A stretch of 64,000 bases of DNA from NCBI RefSeq assembly GCF_000316625.1, contig NC_019676.1, positions 3,242,501 through 3,306,500 on the forward strand, in the 5' to 3' direction. Positions 1 through 8,998 of this stretch are shown here, piece after piece. A program made the translations under genes and the position numbers. The stretch's first letter is position 1, and the number at the start of each line of letters is the position of its first letter. The notes beneath the pieces were generated by a model. It was not told the origin of the DNA, did not search any database, and saw nothing but the letters and a program-made list of their open reading frames with translations. Source of the stretch: Nostoc sp. PCC 7107. Its GTDB lineage: Bacteria; Cyanobacteriota; Cyanobacteriia; Cyanobacteriales; Nostocaceae.

Positions 1-174
1 GCGTCCAAATCCACCTTGCCCGATTTGACGGACAATGACATAGCGATCGCTTAAAGTTAAACCAGCTTGAATACCATTACTAACAGGTAAATTTTGCAAA
101 TTCTCGCCACACTGGAGACAAAACCGACTACCTGTGGGATTTTCATGACCTTTAGAGCAATAGAATTTAGTCAT
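1..174 (-). CDS. Ser/Thr protein kinase with N-terminal zinc ribbon (partial, C-terminus outside window)
   Basis: Only the first 58 codons are present; the rest lies before base 1. Reverse translation from the ATG at 174 begins MTKFYCSKGHENP, with a four-ligand CxxxH...CxxC zinc-ribbon pattern, then a Pkn-type N-lobe beginning with the glycine-rich loop GQGGFGR at the cut edge. The layout is the same as in the complete kinase just upstream on the same strand (243-1916), so the two look like a tandem duplicate pair 68 bp apart. Such cyanobacterial eukaryote-type kinases phosphorylate proteins on Ser/Thr; the substrate cannot be inferred. Confidence 0.85.
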   Translation of the reverse strand, partial: MTKFYCSKGHENPTGSRFCLQCGENLQNLPVSNGIQAGLTLSDRYVIVRQIGQGGFGR

Positions 175-242
175 GGGTCATTTGTTGTTTCCCTTGTCTT
201 TGCGTGTGTCTAGTCTCCTCACTCATAATTCTTGCACCCTAA

Positions 243-1916
243 TTAATTGTTCGATTGTATTTTACTCACTTTATCAGCCGCGATCGCATACCAAATTTGA
301 CCGTAAGTTTGTTGGTTCTGTTTCTCTCCCTGCTTTCCGGGAAATAACTCAGCAAATTTTTGATTTGTCTCTTTGTTCAACTGACTCATTGTATAGTCAC
401 CTAACTTTCCCGTTCTCGCTTGCAGTCTCCATCTTTCGTAATCTTTTTGACTGTAGCTTCCCATTTTTTTACGTGCGGCGGCGCTAAGTTCAGCCTGTTC
501 TAGTTTATCCAACAAGCCATCACCAATTCTCAACCACTCATCGCGCAAAGCCTTATCTTCCGATTTTGATGTGATGGTGCGCCCTTGCATTTCCGGCTTT
601 TGACTGTAAAACAAAGCGTCTACCATACGGATGAAGAAGACTTCGGAGATTTCCAACTCTTGACGACGCGCCAGCACATCCCCATTTCCTTTGTTGCTGA
701 CTGGTTGAGCCAGAGGATTAGGTAATGATGGCATTGTGGGCAATGATATAGAAGGTATGGTAATAGATGTTATACCTCTGACTACAGCATTTACCGCTGC
801 CAAAGTTCCAGCAACTGTTAAACCAACTATGGCTGTCCCCAGCATACTCACAGCAAAAGGACGTAACCACATAGGTACAGGTAACACGCGGCTCACAGCT
901 TGAGTTCTTTGATGAATTCTACTGACAATTGCGTTAGCGCGTTTTTGTCCCGGCGAGACTATCTGAGTCTTCAGTTTGGTAATATAAGGGTTACTTGGTT
1001 TAGTCACAGCTGGCGATGGTAAATCTTTGAGAACTTGCTCGGCTGTTTGATAGCGATCGCTTGGTTTATAAGCCAGCATTTTTTTCAATATAGATTCTAA
1101 TTTGGGGCTAACCCGAATTTCCTTACCCCAATACCATAGCCCTTGATAGCTGTCGTATAATTTTTGCGGTTCCTTCCCTGTCAATAATACGAGTATCGTC
1201 ACCGCCAAAGAATATAAATCACTGCTGAGAAATACTTTCCCTTGACGAATCTGTTCTTCCGGTGCGTAGCCTTTTTTACCTAATAGCGTGTGATTCACAG
1301 CTAACTTCGTGAACCAAAACCCTTGGGATGCTGGTAATTGCTTCACACCACCAAAATCAATCAACACAGGTAAATTGTCAGAACGCCGCCAAATTAAATT
1401 ATCCGGTGAGATATCACGATGTACAACATCTTTGGAGTGGATGTAAGACAACACAGGTAAAATCTGTTGCAGCAGCAGAATGATTTCTTCTTCACTAAAA
1501 GTTTGACGTTGTTCTAATAACTGGCAATAATTATCACCCTCGATATAATCTTGCACCAGAAAGAAAAAATCTTTACTACCTATCTGCACCTGTAAAGAAG
1601 CATGAAACTGGGGAATTTGCGAATGTTGGAGTTTTTTCAGTACATTTGCTTCTCTCTCAAATAATTCCTTAGCTTTTTGTAAATCCTGTTGTGCTTGGAC
1701 TTGGGGCGCAAATTCCTTCAGCACGCACACTTGATGAGCTTTTTGCTTATCTTCCGCTAAATAAGTCCGTCCAAAACCGCCTTGTCCTAGCTGACGTATA
1801 ATTTGATAGCGTTGATTCACAACTTGCCCAACAGCCAGAGGCAATGTTTCACCGCACGTTGTGCAAAACCGATTACTGTCAAGATTTGTGTGTTGTTTAC
1901 TGCAATAAACCTGCAT
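243..1916 (-). CDS. Membrane-anchored Ser/Thr protein kinase with N-terminal zinc ribbon
   Basis: 557 aa. A zinc-ribbon-like segment (C5, H9, C18, C21) precedes a eukaryote-type kinase domain (about 37-300): glycine loop GQGGFGRTY at 45-52, catalytic Lys near 67 in VLKEF, catalytic loop HRDISPDN at 167-174 (Ser follows HRD, as in many cyanobacterial Pkn proteins), DFGG at 188-191. A hydrophobic segment at about 353-379 is a likely membrane helix, followed by a Pro-rich linker and a ~140-residue extracytoplasmic or sensor region of unknown type. It follows or precedes a paralogue at 1-174. Kinase identity is secure; ligand and targets are unknown. Confidence 0.9.
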   Translation of the reverse strand: MQVYCSKQHTNLDSNRFCTTCGETLPLAVGQVVNQRYQIIRQLGQGGFGRTYLAEDKQKAHQVCVLKEFAPQVQAQQDLQKAKELFEREANVLKKLQHSQIPQFHASLQVQIGSKDFFFLVQDYIEGDNYCQLLEQRQTFSEEEIILLLQQILPVLSYIHSKDVVHRDISPDNLIWRRSDNLPVLIDFGGVKQLPASQGFWFTKLAVNHTLLGKKGYAPEEQIRQGKVFLSSDLYSLAVTILVLLTGKEPQKLYDSYQGLWYWGKEIRVSPKLESILKKMLAYKPSDRYQTAEQVLKDLPSPAVTKPSNPYITKLKTQIVSPGQKRANAIVSRIHQRTQAVSRVLPVPMWLRPFAVSMLGTAIVGLTVAGTLAAVNAVVRGITSITIPSISLPTMPSLPNPLAQPVSNKGNGDVLARRQELEISEVFFIRMVDALFYSQKPEMQGRTITSKSEDKALRDEWLRIGDGLLDKLEQAELSAAARKKMGSYSQKDYERWRLQARTGKLGDYTMSQLNKETNQKFAELFPGKQGEKQNQQTYGQIWYAIAADKVSKIQSNN

Positions 1917-2079
1917 GGTGCTGAAGGATAAATGAGGGTTTTTATAAATTACTACAACCAGAGTAGTTCTGTTTACGGATAATACTTCATCTAACTCCGC
2001 GTACCTTGGCGTTTACCTCCATATTCCTGGGCGTTTAAAATCAAATCTAGCTTGATATTCAACGACTAGATATAGATTT

Positions 2080-3618
2080 ATGAACGCTAATTCCCAACAA
2101 CAGCGAAGCATCAAGGCCTTTGAGGACTTTATCTCTACACCTATAGAAACCCTACTACAGAGACACTGCAACACCGCTAGTTCACCAACAGTCTTAACGT
2201 TATTTCATGATGTCGCCGCAAATGTCCCAGCGTACAAGGCATTTTTAGCAGAAAGAGAAATTAATCCTGATATAATTCAAACTTTAGAAGATTTTCAGCA
2301 ATTACCTGCGATCGCTAAAGAAAATTATATCCAACGTTATCCTCTGCCTGATTTGTGTCGCAATGGTCAATTAGCAGAGTGCGATATGATAGCCGCTTCT
2401 TCTGGTTCCACAGGTAAACCCACATTTTGGCCTCGCTTCTTCACCGATGAACTGCAAATTGCTACACGCTTTGAGCAAATTTTTCATGATAGTTTTTTTA
2501 CAGACACTAGACGCACCCTTGCAGTAATTTGTTTCACCCTGGGAACTTGGGTGGGGGGAATGTTCACCACTAATTGCTGTCGCTATTTGGCGAGTAAAGG
2601 TTATCCCCTCACCGTTATTACACCCGGTAACAACAAAGAAGAAATCTTGCGCGTCGTTCAAGAACTGGGGGTAAATTTTGAGCAAGTTGTCCTTTTGGGA
2701 TATCCACCATTCCTCAAAGATGTCATTGATATAGGTATTAGTCGTGGCGTGGAATGGTCACAATATCACATTAAGCTAGTTATGGCGGGAGAAGTATTCA
2801 GCGAAGAATGGCGCAGTTTAGTTGGTGAAAGAATTGGTTCGCAAAACCCTTGTTACGATTTCGCTTCACTTTACGGAACTGCGGATGCTGGCGTGTTAGG
2901 TAATGAAACACCTTTGAGTATCTGCATTCGTCGTTTCTTAGCTAAAAATCCCGATGCTGCTAGAACTTTATTTGGTGAATCTCGTCTACCCACATTAGTT
3001 CAATATGACCCCACCAGTCGCTTTTTCGAGGCGCAGAACAACTCATTACTATTTTCTGGCGACAATGGTATTCCCCTAGTGCGTTACGACATCCTCGACA
3101 CAGGCGGAATTATTACCTACGATGCGATGCTTGAGTTTTTAGCAGAATGGAAATTCAACCCATTAGAAGCACTTGGTTCTGACACTAATAACTCAGCACT
3201 CAGCACTCAGCACTCCCCCAGAGGAATTCACCCCTTACCTTTCGTCTACGTTTTTGGACGCTCTAATTTTACTGTGTCTTACTTTGGCGCGAATATCTAT
3301 CCCGAAAATGTCAGTGTTGGTTTAGAACAACCTGCTGTACAAGCATGGGTGACTGGTAAATTCGTCTTGCAAGTTAAAGAAGATGCAGACAAGAACCGAT
3401 TTTTATCTGTAGTTGTCGAACTAGCACCAGGCGTTGAAGGTAGTGAAGATAAACGCCAAGCCATCACTGAGTCAATTCTGGCGCAGATGTTACGCCTCAA
3501 CGGTGAGTTTGCTAATTATGTTCCCCCAGAATATCAAACACCACAGGTTGCTTTAGCTGCAACAGGCGATCGCGAATATTTCCCCATCGGCGTTAAGCAC
3601 CGCTATACACGCAAGTAA
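2080..3618 (+). CDS. Phenylacetate-CoA ligase-like adenylate-forming enzyme
   Basis: 512 aa, similar in length and layout to PaaK-like members of the ANL superfamily, which activate a carboxylate as acyl-AMP and usually transfer it to CoA. The AMP-binding P-loop SSGSTGKPT is at about 107-115, FASLYGTAD (A5-like) near 262, and GRSNFTVSYFGANIYPENV near 395, the region where PaaK enzymes switch to the C-terminal domain. The substrate cannot be read from sequence. An odd in-frame ACTCAGC heptamer array (3191-3215) encodes residues of about 371-379, probably a surface loop before the C-terminal domain. A TetR regulator lies 142 bp downstream on the same strand and could control it. Confidence 0.82.
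   Translation: MNANSQQQRSIKAFEDFISTPIETLLQRHCNTASSPTVLTLFHDVAANVPAYKAFLAEREINPDIIQTLEDFQQLPAIAKENYIQRYPLPDLCRNGQLAECDMIAASSGSTGKPTFWPRFFTDELQIATRFEQIFHDSFFTDTRRTLAVICFTLGTWVGGMFTTNCCRYLASKGYPLTVITPGNNKEEILRVVQELGVNFEQVVLLGYPPFLKDVIDIGISRGVEWSQYHIKLVMAGEVFSEEWRSLVGERIGSQNPCYDFASLYGTADAGVLGNETPLSICIRRFLAKNPDAARTLFGESRLPTLVQYDPTSRFFEAQNNSLLFSGDNGIPLVRYDILDTGGIITYDAMLEFLAEWKFNPLEALGSDTNNSALSTQHSPRGIHPLPFVYVFGRSNFTVSYFGANIYPENVSVGLEQPAVQAWVTGKFVLQVKEDADKNRFLSVVVELAPGVEGSEDKRQAITESILAQMLRLNGEFANYVPPEYQTPQVALAATGDREYFPIGVKHRYTRK
3191..3215 (+). repeat. Heptameric STRR inside a coding region
   Basis: Three and a half copies of ACTCAGC, in frame in the CoA-ligase-like gene. The same heptamer family occurs in intergenic DNA at 11332, 37981 and 39018. 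Confidence 0.9.
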
Positions 3619-3736
3619 ATAGAAATTTTATCAAACTTGATTAATTTACGTATTCTCAGGCTTTATTAACTTTACAACTTTTTGCTAAATATTGTAGTAA
3701 GTTGCTTAATAAAACATTTTTCCGTCTTAAATATAA

Positions 3737-3754
3737 TGCAAGTAAGTACTTGCA
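3737..3754. promoter_or_regulatory. Palindromic operator candidate before the TetR gene
   Basis: Perfect 8-bp inverted repeat TGCAAGTA-AG-TACTTGCA, ending six bases before the ATG at 3761. TetR repressors usually bind such palindromes and repress their own gene; position and symmetry suggest autoregulation. Binding itself is inferred. Confidence 0.6.
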
Positions 3755-3760
3755 AGCAAA

Positions 3761-4399
3761 ATGACTAAAAACATCCGTTCATCCACTCTCACCCGTACAC
3801 GTTTAATCGCAGCCGCTTCACAGGTATTTGCTAGTTTAGGGGTACAAGGCGCAACTACCCGCCAAATAGCTCGCGTTGCAGGCGTGAATGAGGTAACATT
3901 ATTTCGTCACTTTGCCAGCAAAGAACAACTCCTCAAAGCAGTTATCGAAAATGCGCTCGCACTCCAAATAGAAGCTTTGGCTCACCCTGAAATTTGGACA
4001 CAAAATTTGCGTGTTGACTTGAGACGCTATGCTAAACTTTATAACAGTATGCTTGAAGCTCAAGAAGACTTAATTCGTACCTTCATTGGGGAAGCTAAAC
4101 GTCATCCAGAAGCAGCTAAACAAGTCATTCAAGAAGCTGTTCAACCATTAAGCGAAAAACTCATTGCCTATCTTCAATCTTGTCAGAAAAATGGTACAGT
4201 CAGACCTGAGTTTGATCCAGTGCCAGCAGTTGATATGTTTACCGGAATGCTACTTGCAGGTATGCTTTGCCACAATGCTAAACTCAAGAACAAGAATTAT
4301 AGCTGTGATGAATATATCGATACCTGTGTAGATATTTTTGTCCGAGGTATTAGTTTAGCTCCTGTACAAGTTTTAAGTACAGGTAGTACTCATAATTAA
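3761..4399 (+). CDS. TetR/AcrR family transcriptional regulator
   Basis: 212 aa. The N-terminal ~60 residues form the TetR helix-turn-helix: TRTRLIAAASQVFASLGVQG, then TTRQIARVAGVNEVTLFRHFASKEQLL, the F-R-H-F version of the usual Y-x-H-F turn. The C-terminal ~150 residues are the helical ligand and dimerisation domain, with unknown inducer. A perfect palindrome sits just before the start, so autoregulation is likely. The 3' end overlaps a convergent small gene by 27 bp. Confidence 0.9.
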   Translation: MTKNIRSSTLTRTRLIAAASQVFASLGVQGATTRQIARVAGVNEVTLFRHFASKEQLLKAVIENALALQIEALAHPEIWTQNLRVDLRRYAKLYNSMLEAQEDLIRTFIGEAKRHPEAAKQVIQEAVQPLSEKLIAYLQSCQKNGTVRPEFDPVPAVDMFTGMLLAGMLCHNAKLKNKNYSCDEYIDTCVDIFVRGISLAPVQVLSTGSTHN

Positions 4400-4687
4400 T
4401 GTATTTGATTGCCCATTAACAACATCGATCAAGAAACTACTCAGAGTTTTATCTGATTTTATTTTTTGCTCAAAAAAGTTGATTAGACCTGTCAATGAAA
4501 TGCAGTTATTGCCAGTAATATTTGGATATTTATCAATCAGTTTCGAGAGTTTTTGTCTTGTGTCTGTTGCTACGCTAAATTTAGCGATCGCATTCTCTAT
4601 CACTTCTCTTGCTTCTAAATCAAGGTTTCGCCATTTATGGATTAATACACTAACTTGATTTTCAATTTCCTGCTTTTCATTATTCAA
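4373..4687 (-). CDS. Small hypothetical protein
   Basis: 104 aa, convergent with and overlapping the 3' end of the TetR gene by 27 bp. The composition looks protein-like (charged helices, MNNEKQEIENQVSVLIHKW at the N-terminus), with no signal peptide or membrane helix and no motif I recognise. No ribosome binding site is visible ahead of the ATG. It may be a lineage-specific gene or a chance frame. Confidence 0.4.
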   Translation of the reverse strand: MNNEKQEIENQVSVLIHKWRNLDLEAREVIENAIAKFSVATDTRQKLSKLIDKYPNITGNNCISLTGLINFFEQKIKSDKTLSSFLIDVVNGQSNTLIMSTTCT

Positions 4688-4925
4688 TAAAAATATGCCA
4701 ATTTGTCATTTTTTAATTAAAAATTAAGTAAATCAGAATATATACCCAAAAAATTACTCAATTTTTTTAGATTTTCTTAATCTAGGGCTTGCTATCTAGC
4801 TTAATTAGCACATATCTATATAGTTATGATTGAGTATTGTAAAATTAACTCCAAACTCTCAGATAGCAGCGGCAAAGCATACAGCCAAGTTATAATTCTC
4901 TTGCGGACGAGCGTAACAAAAATTT

Positions 4926-5240
4926 ATGAGTAACCCCCTTTTACAAGCCTTTTTTGTAGGCAGAGCAGTCGCTGAAGTCATTAATGAACGTTTCGAGGTT
5001 GCCTTAACCGATGCGTTGAGTGAATTAGGTAAATTTGATGCAGAAGCCAGAGAACAACTGCGTCAGTTTACAGAAGAAGTAACACAACGAGCAAATCGTG
5101 CAGCGGAAGCGGCTAATGCTGGACAAGCAACTACATCTAGTCAAGATCCCGTTGATTTGCAAGCAAATATTGATGAACTCAGAGCCGAAATTGCGCTATT
5201 GCGTAATGAATTACAGCGCTATCGCAGCAGTTCTGTATAG
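4926..5240 (+). CDS. Conserved small cyanobacterial protein with C-terminal coiled coil
   Basis: 104 aa. The N-terminus MSNPLLQAFFVGRAVAEVI is followed by long amphipathic helices (FDAEAREQLRQFTEEVTQRA), a Gly/Thr/Ser linker at about 64-73, and a C-terminal leucine-rich coiled coil (IDELRAEIALLRNELQRY). No signal peptide. It resembles the short thylakoid or chloroplast-conserved proteins of unknown function found in all cyanobacteria; I do not assign a role. It lies 134 bp upstream of the UbiB gene on the same strand. Confidence 0.75.
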   Translation: MSNPLLQAFFVGRAVAEVINERFEVALTDALSELGKFDAEAREQLRQFTEEVTQRANRAAEAANAGQATTSSQDPVDLQANIDELRAEIALLRNELQRYRSSSV

Positions 5241-5374
5241 TTAATAGTCAAGTCATCGCAAATGACCTAGTACAGTGCGGCTACTCTGGCGAGTTCTCCG
5301 TAGGAGTAACCGTAGGGCATGACAAATGACAAGTAGCAAATGACACCTTTATCAAACACAGTTTAGGGATCAGA

Positions 5375-7114
5375 GTGTCTTATCTTCCAGTTGATTCAGT
5401 GACAAACCAACGGTACGCCAAAGATATGGAACAAAGTTATTCAGACAAAGCATACCGTTGGAATCGTGAAAATTACTCTAGCAAACGTCGCTTTGTGGAC
5501 ATTTGGTCTTTTGTATTGACCTTTATGTTCAAATTGTGGCGCTACAACAAATCTTGGAGTTATCCAGGTGGTGTAACAGAAGCAAAACAAGCAGCAAGGC
5601 GTAAAGCTCAAGCAATTTGGGTTCGTAACACCCTACTAGATTTAGGCCCGACTTTTATTAAAGTTGGGCAATTGTTTTCGACGCGTGCTGATATATTTCC
5701 TAGTGAATATGTTGAAGAGTTATCGAAGCTGCAAGATAAAGTTCCAGCATTTAGCTATGAGCAAGTAGAAACGATTATCGGGCAAGAACTGGGAAAAAAA
5801 ATTCCTGAACTTTTCCAAAGTTTTGAACCTATTCCTCTAGCGGCTGCAAGTTTAGGACAAGTACATAAAGCTGTGCTGCACAGTGGGGAAGCTGTTGTTA
5901 TTAAGGTACAGCGTCCTGGGCTAAAGAAGTTATTTGAAATAGATTTACAAATTCTTAAAGGAATTGCTCGTTACTTCCAAAACCATCCTAAGTGGGGGAA
6001 GGGACGAGATTGGATGGGAATTTATGAAGAATGTTGTCGCATTCTTTGGGAAGAAATTGATTATCTGAGCGAAGGTCGTAATGCTGATACATTTCGCCGC
6101 AACTTCCGGGGTTACGACTGGGTGAAAGTTCCGAGAATTTATTGGCGTTACACTTCCCCACGGGTTCTAACTTTAGAATATCTGCCGGGAATTAAAATTA
6201 GTCAATATGAAGCTTTAGAAGCTGCGGGTTTAGACCGTAAGTTAATTGCGCGTCAAGGCGCTCAAGCTTATTTACATCAACTGCTGAATAATGGCTTTTT
6301 CCATGCTGACCCCCATCCAGGTAACATAGCTGTCAGTGCAGATGGTGGTGGTTTGATATTCTATGACTTTGGCATGATGGGGCGAATTAAGTCCAATGTC
6401 CGAGAAGGACTGATGGAAACTTTGTTTGGTATTGCCCAAAAAGATGGCGATCGCGTGGTAGAATCACTGGTTAATTTAGGCGCGATCGCACCAGTGGATG
6501 ATATGGGGCCAGTACGGCGTTCTGTCCAGTATATGCTGGATAATTTTATGGATAAGCCGTTTGAAGCACAATCAGTGGCAGCAATTAGTGATGATCTATA
6601 CGAAATAGCTTATAATCAGCCATTTAGATTTCCCGCAACTTTCACTTTTGTGATGCGAGCTTTTTCCACTCTAGAGGGGGTAGGTAAAGGCTTAGATCCA
6701 GAGTTTAATTTTATGGAAGTTGCTCAACCTTATGCAATGCAGCTTATGACAAACATGAATGGCGCTGACAGTAATAGCTTCCTCAATGAATTAAGTCGTC
6801 AAGCAGTACAGGTGAGTACGACGGCATTCGGGCTACCACGTAGGCTAGAAGATACCCTAGAAAAATTAGAGCGTGGCGACATGCGCGTGCGCGTGCGTTC
6901 CATAGAATCAGAACGCCTGTTGCGGCGACAGGGAAATATTCAACTAGGAATCAGTTATGCTTTGATAATCAGTGGATTTACTCTGTCAGCTACCATTTTA
7001 TTGGTGAATCATTATGTATGGTTGGCTCTGCTCGCTGGTTTGATTGCAGCAGCAGTCTCAGTAATCCTGATCCGCTTGCTTCTTCGCCTCGACCGTTATG
7101 AACGTATGTATTAA
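5375..7114 (+). CDS. ABC1/UbiB/AarF family atypical kinase
   Basis: 579 aa from a GTG start; an in-frame ATG at 5426 is the alternative. UbiB hallmarks are present: KVGQ signature at 96-99, Ala-rich loop AAASLGQVHKA at 156-166 replacing the usual glycine loop, Lys177 in VVIKVQR, EEIDYLSEGRNAD at 226-238, catalytic FHADPHPGN at 309-317 and YDFG at 330-333. Two hydrophobic stretches near the C-terminus (about 525-570) would anchor it in the membrane. The family supports isoprenoid quinone metabolism or lipid homeostasis; the exact cyanobacterial role is open. It is followed after 18 bp by a PP2C phosphatase, suggesting co-transcription. Confidence 0.9.
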   Translation: MSYLPVDSVTNQRYAKDMEQSYSDKAYRWNRENYSSKRRFVDIWSFVLTFMFKLWRYNKSWSYPGGVTEAKQAARRKAQAIWVRNTLLDLGPTFIKVGQLFSTRADIFPSEYVEELSKLQDKVPAFSYEQVETIIGQELGKKIPELFQSFEPIPLAAASLGQVHKAVLHSGEAVVIKVQRPGLKKLFEIDLQILKGIARYFQNHPKWGKGRDWMGIYEECCRILWEEIDYLSEGRNADTFRRNFRGYDWVKVPRIYWRYTSPRVLTLEYLPGIKISQYEALEAAGLDRKLIARQGAQAYLHQLLNNGFFHADPHPGNIAVSADGGGLIFYDFGMMGRIKSNVREGLMETLFGIAQKDGDRVVESLVNLGAIAPVDDMGPVRRSVQYMLDNFMDKPFEAQSVAAISDDLYEIAYNQPFRFPATFTFVMRAFSTLEGVGKGLDPEFNFMEVAQPYAMQLMTNMNGADSNSFLNELSRQAVQVSTTAFGLPRRLEDTLEKLERGDMRVRVRSIESERLLRRQGNIQLGISYALIISGFTLSATILLVNHYVWLALLAGLIAAAVSVILIRLLLRLDRYERMY

Positions 7115-7132
7115 TTATTGCCTTAAAAAATT

Positions 7133-7858
7133 ATGAAATTGAAATTCACGGGTTTTAGTGATCCGGGACTTATTCGTTCTAGTAACCAAGATGCTTATTA
7201 TGTCGATCCCGAAGGACGATTTTTTATTGTCGCTGATGGGATGGGTGGTCATGCTGGTGGTGAAGAAGCAAGCCATATTGCAACACGCGAAATTCAAGCC
7301 TATTTAGTGGCAAATTGGAATTTGCCTGAGTCAGACCCAGAATTACTCGAAAAGGCTTTGTGGCAAGCTAATGAAGCGATTTTGCAGGATCAGCAAAATC
7401 ATCCAGAACGCGCGGATATGGGTACTACTGTTGTAGTAGTACTTTTTCGCCAAGTAGAAGCTCCTTGGTGCGCTCACATCGGTGACTCTAGATTGTATCG
7501 CTTACGTAGGTCACAGCTAGAGCAAATCACTGAAGACCATACTTGGGTAGCAAGAGCAATTAAGGTTGGTGACATCACTCCAGAAGAAGCCAGAATGCAC
7601 CCCTTCCGCCATGTGTTATCGCGTTGTTTGGGTCGGGAAGACCTAAATCAATTTGATGTGCAACTGCTGAATTTGAGCGCAGGCGATCGCTTACTATTAT
7701 GTAGTGATGGTCTAACCGAAGAACTGGTAGACGAAAAGATTGCTGATTATCTGCAATACCCCTCGCTAGAAAAAGCCTCTATTTCTCTAATAGAAGCTGC
7801 CAAGGAGCAAGGCGGACATGATAACATTACCGTTGTCATCGTAGAACTACAAAATTGA
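7133..7858 (+). CDS. pphA: PP2C-type Ser/Thr protein phosphatase (PphA-like)
   Basis: 241 aa, the length of cyanobacterial PphA, which dephosphorylates signalling protein PII and other substrates with Mg/Mn. Motifs in order: RSSNQDAYY at about 16-23, VADGMGGHAGGEEAS at 33-47 with the metal-binding DG, MGTTVVVV, HIGDSRLYRLR, EDHTWVARA, CSDGLTEELVD and GGHDNITVVIVE. All metal-binding aspartates appear present. It has no extra sensory domain. I recognise the overall sequence as close to the characterised Thermosynechococcus PphA; that it acts on PII here is inferred. It lies 18 bp after the UbiB gene. Confidence 0.9.
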   Translation: MKLKFTGFSDPGLIRSSNQDAYYVDPEGRFFIVADGMGGHAGGEEASHIATREIQAYLVANWNLPESDPELLEKALWQANEAILQDQQNHPERADMGTTVVVVLFRQVEAPWCAHIGDSRLYRLRRSQLEQITEDHTWVARAIKVGDITPEEARMHPFRHVLSRCLGREDLNQFDVQLLNLSAGDRLLLCSDGLTEELVDEKIADYLQYPSLEKASISLIEAAKEQGGHDNITVVIVELQN

Positions 7859-8800
7859 CTTAGCAGACCGCAATTCGTCAATAGTCACTGGTCAAAAGTC
7901 ATTTTGACAAACATTGCTTCATGCTTCAAACCCACCGGTTGCTGCTTGGTAAAAAGCCTTTGTAGTCGAGTTCTTTGTTGTTTATGACAGTTGCTTCATG
8001 GGAACTTACACCATAAAACGAAAAATTAAGGTTTTAGAGAAGAGTGTGGGGATACGCTCACAAGTGTAGGGCTTTAACAGAGTGACAAGTAATAACTCTA
8101 AGAATAACGGGATAATCTGAGTTTGATCACCCCTATGCCCAAATCTTTGTGCGTCGTAAGTTCTAGCTTTATACGCCGGAAAACAGACAATAATCTTTTT
8201 CGGTAGTTCCAAAAGGGGAAGGCTTGTGATGAGGCTATCTCTCCCACCCTCTGACGCAAATTTTTGCCAAATCCAAAATTGCTTGACTCAGAACTTTATT
8301 TTTAGTAAATATACTCAGCAATTTGTTCAGCCTGAGCATTTTTATTCTTTACAACTTGATAAAAATACTTTTAACTTCCAAAATTTAGCAGTTGGAGGCT
8401 AAGTTTCTATAATTTGTTGAATTGACATCTTGCACCTAATACGATATGGCGCATATAATTCAGGTTTAATACCTTATATTTAACCTTGCACCAATAGGCT
8501 TCTCCACCTAGAGAAGCTAAGACTCGGCAAGGCTAAAATCAGGTATTTAATTTCACTATTTGTGAAATTTCCCGGAATATGCCTCAGCGTACTTGAGTTG
8601 TATACCAGTAGGTTTAGGCAAAAGCTGTTAAAGACACTAAAAATTTATCCCAAGGGGTGTGGGCAAATAGTCAAACAATTGTTATCTTTCTTAATACGTA
8701 GGAACAAATGTAGAGCTACTCTTAGCCCTCCAACTATCTCAGGTAGGATAGAATTTCTCCCGCTAAATCTCTTTTTTACGCGTTGTTTTCGGAGTTTACT
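7859..8800. other. Long non-coding region upstream of nblA
   Basis: About 940 bp without a convincing gene; the short frames in it have unlikely composition. The 3' half is AT-rich and probably contains the nblA promoter and long leader. A hairpin sits at 8498-8517. Confidence 0.6.
8498..8517. repeat. Short hairpin in the nblA leader
   Basis: Inverted repeat GCTTCTC / GAGAAGC with a six-base loop, about 280 bp before the nblA start. It could be an attenuator-like structure or a remnant repeat. Confidence 0.5.
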
Positions 8801-8998
8801 ATGAACCAGCCAATTGAATTATCTTTGGAACAACAATTCAGCATCCGTTCATTTGCTACTCAAGTGCAGCACATGAGCCACGACCAAGCGAAAGACTTTT
8901 TAGTCAAACTTTATGAACAAATGGTTGTGCGCGAAGCTACTTACCAAGAGTTGCTCAAGCATCAGTGGGGCTTAGATTCGGGTTCCACTCTGGCATAG
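8801..8998 (+). CDS. nblA: Phycobilisome degradation protein NblA
   Basis: 65 aa beginning MNQPIELSLEQQFSIRSF and ending with the conserved EATYQELLKHQWGLDSG. The start at 8801 is preferred over an upstream in-frame ATG because GGAG sits seven bases ahead and the family starts here. NblA is a small helical adaptor that binds phycobiliproteins and directs them to Clp protease during nitrogen or sulphur starvation, giving bleaching. The sequence is almost that of the heterocystous Nostoc/Anabaena chromosomal NblA. The long leader suggests complex nutrient-dependent control. Confidence 0.97.
   Translation: MNQPIELSLEQQFSIRSFATQVQHMSHDQAKDFLVKLYEQMVVREATYQELLKHQWGLDSGSTLA

Noticed and set aside
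173-487. Plus-strand frame of 104 aa
   Set aside because: Overlaps the kinase genes antisense, Ser/Phe/Leu-rich composition, no motif.
8006-8212. Minus-strand 68-aa frame in the nblA leader
   Set aside because: Unlikely composition, no ribosome binding site, no recognised domain.
8562-8804. 80-aa frame upstream of nblA
   Set aside because: Basic and Cys-rich random composition; overlaps the nblA start and ribosome binding site in another frame.
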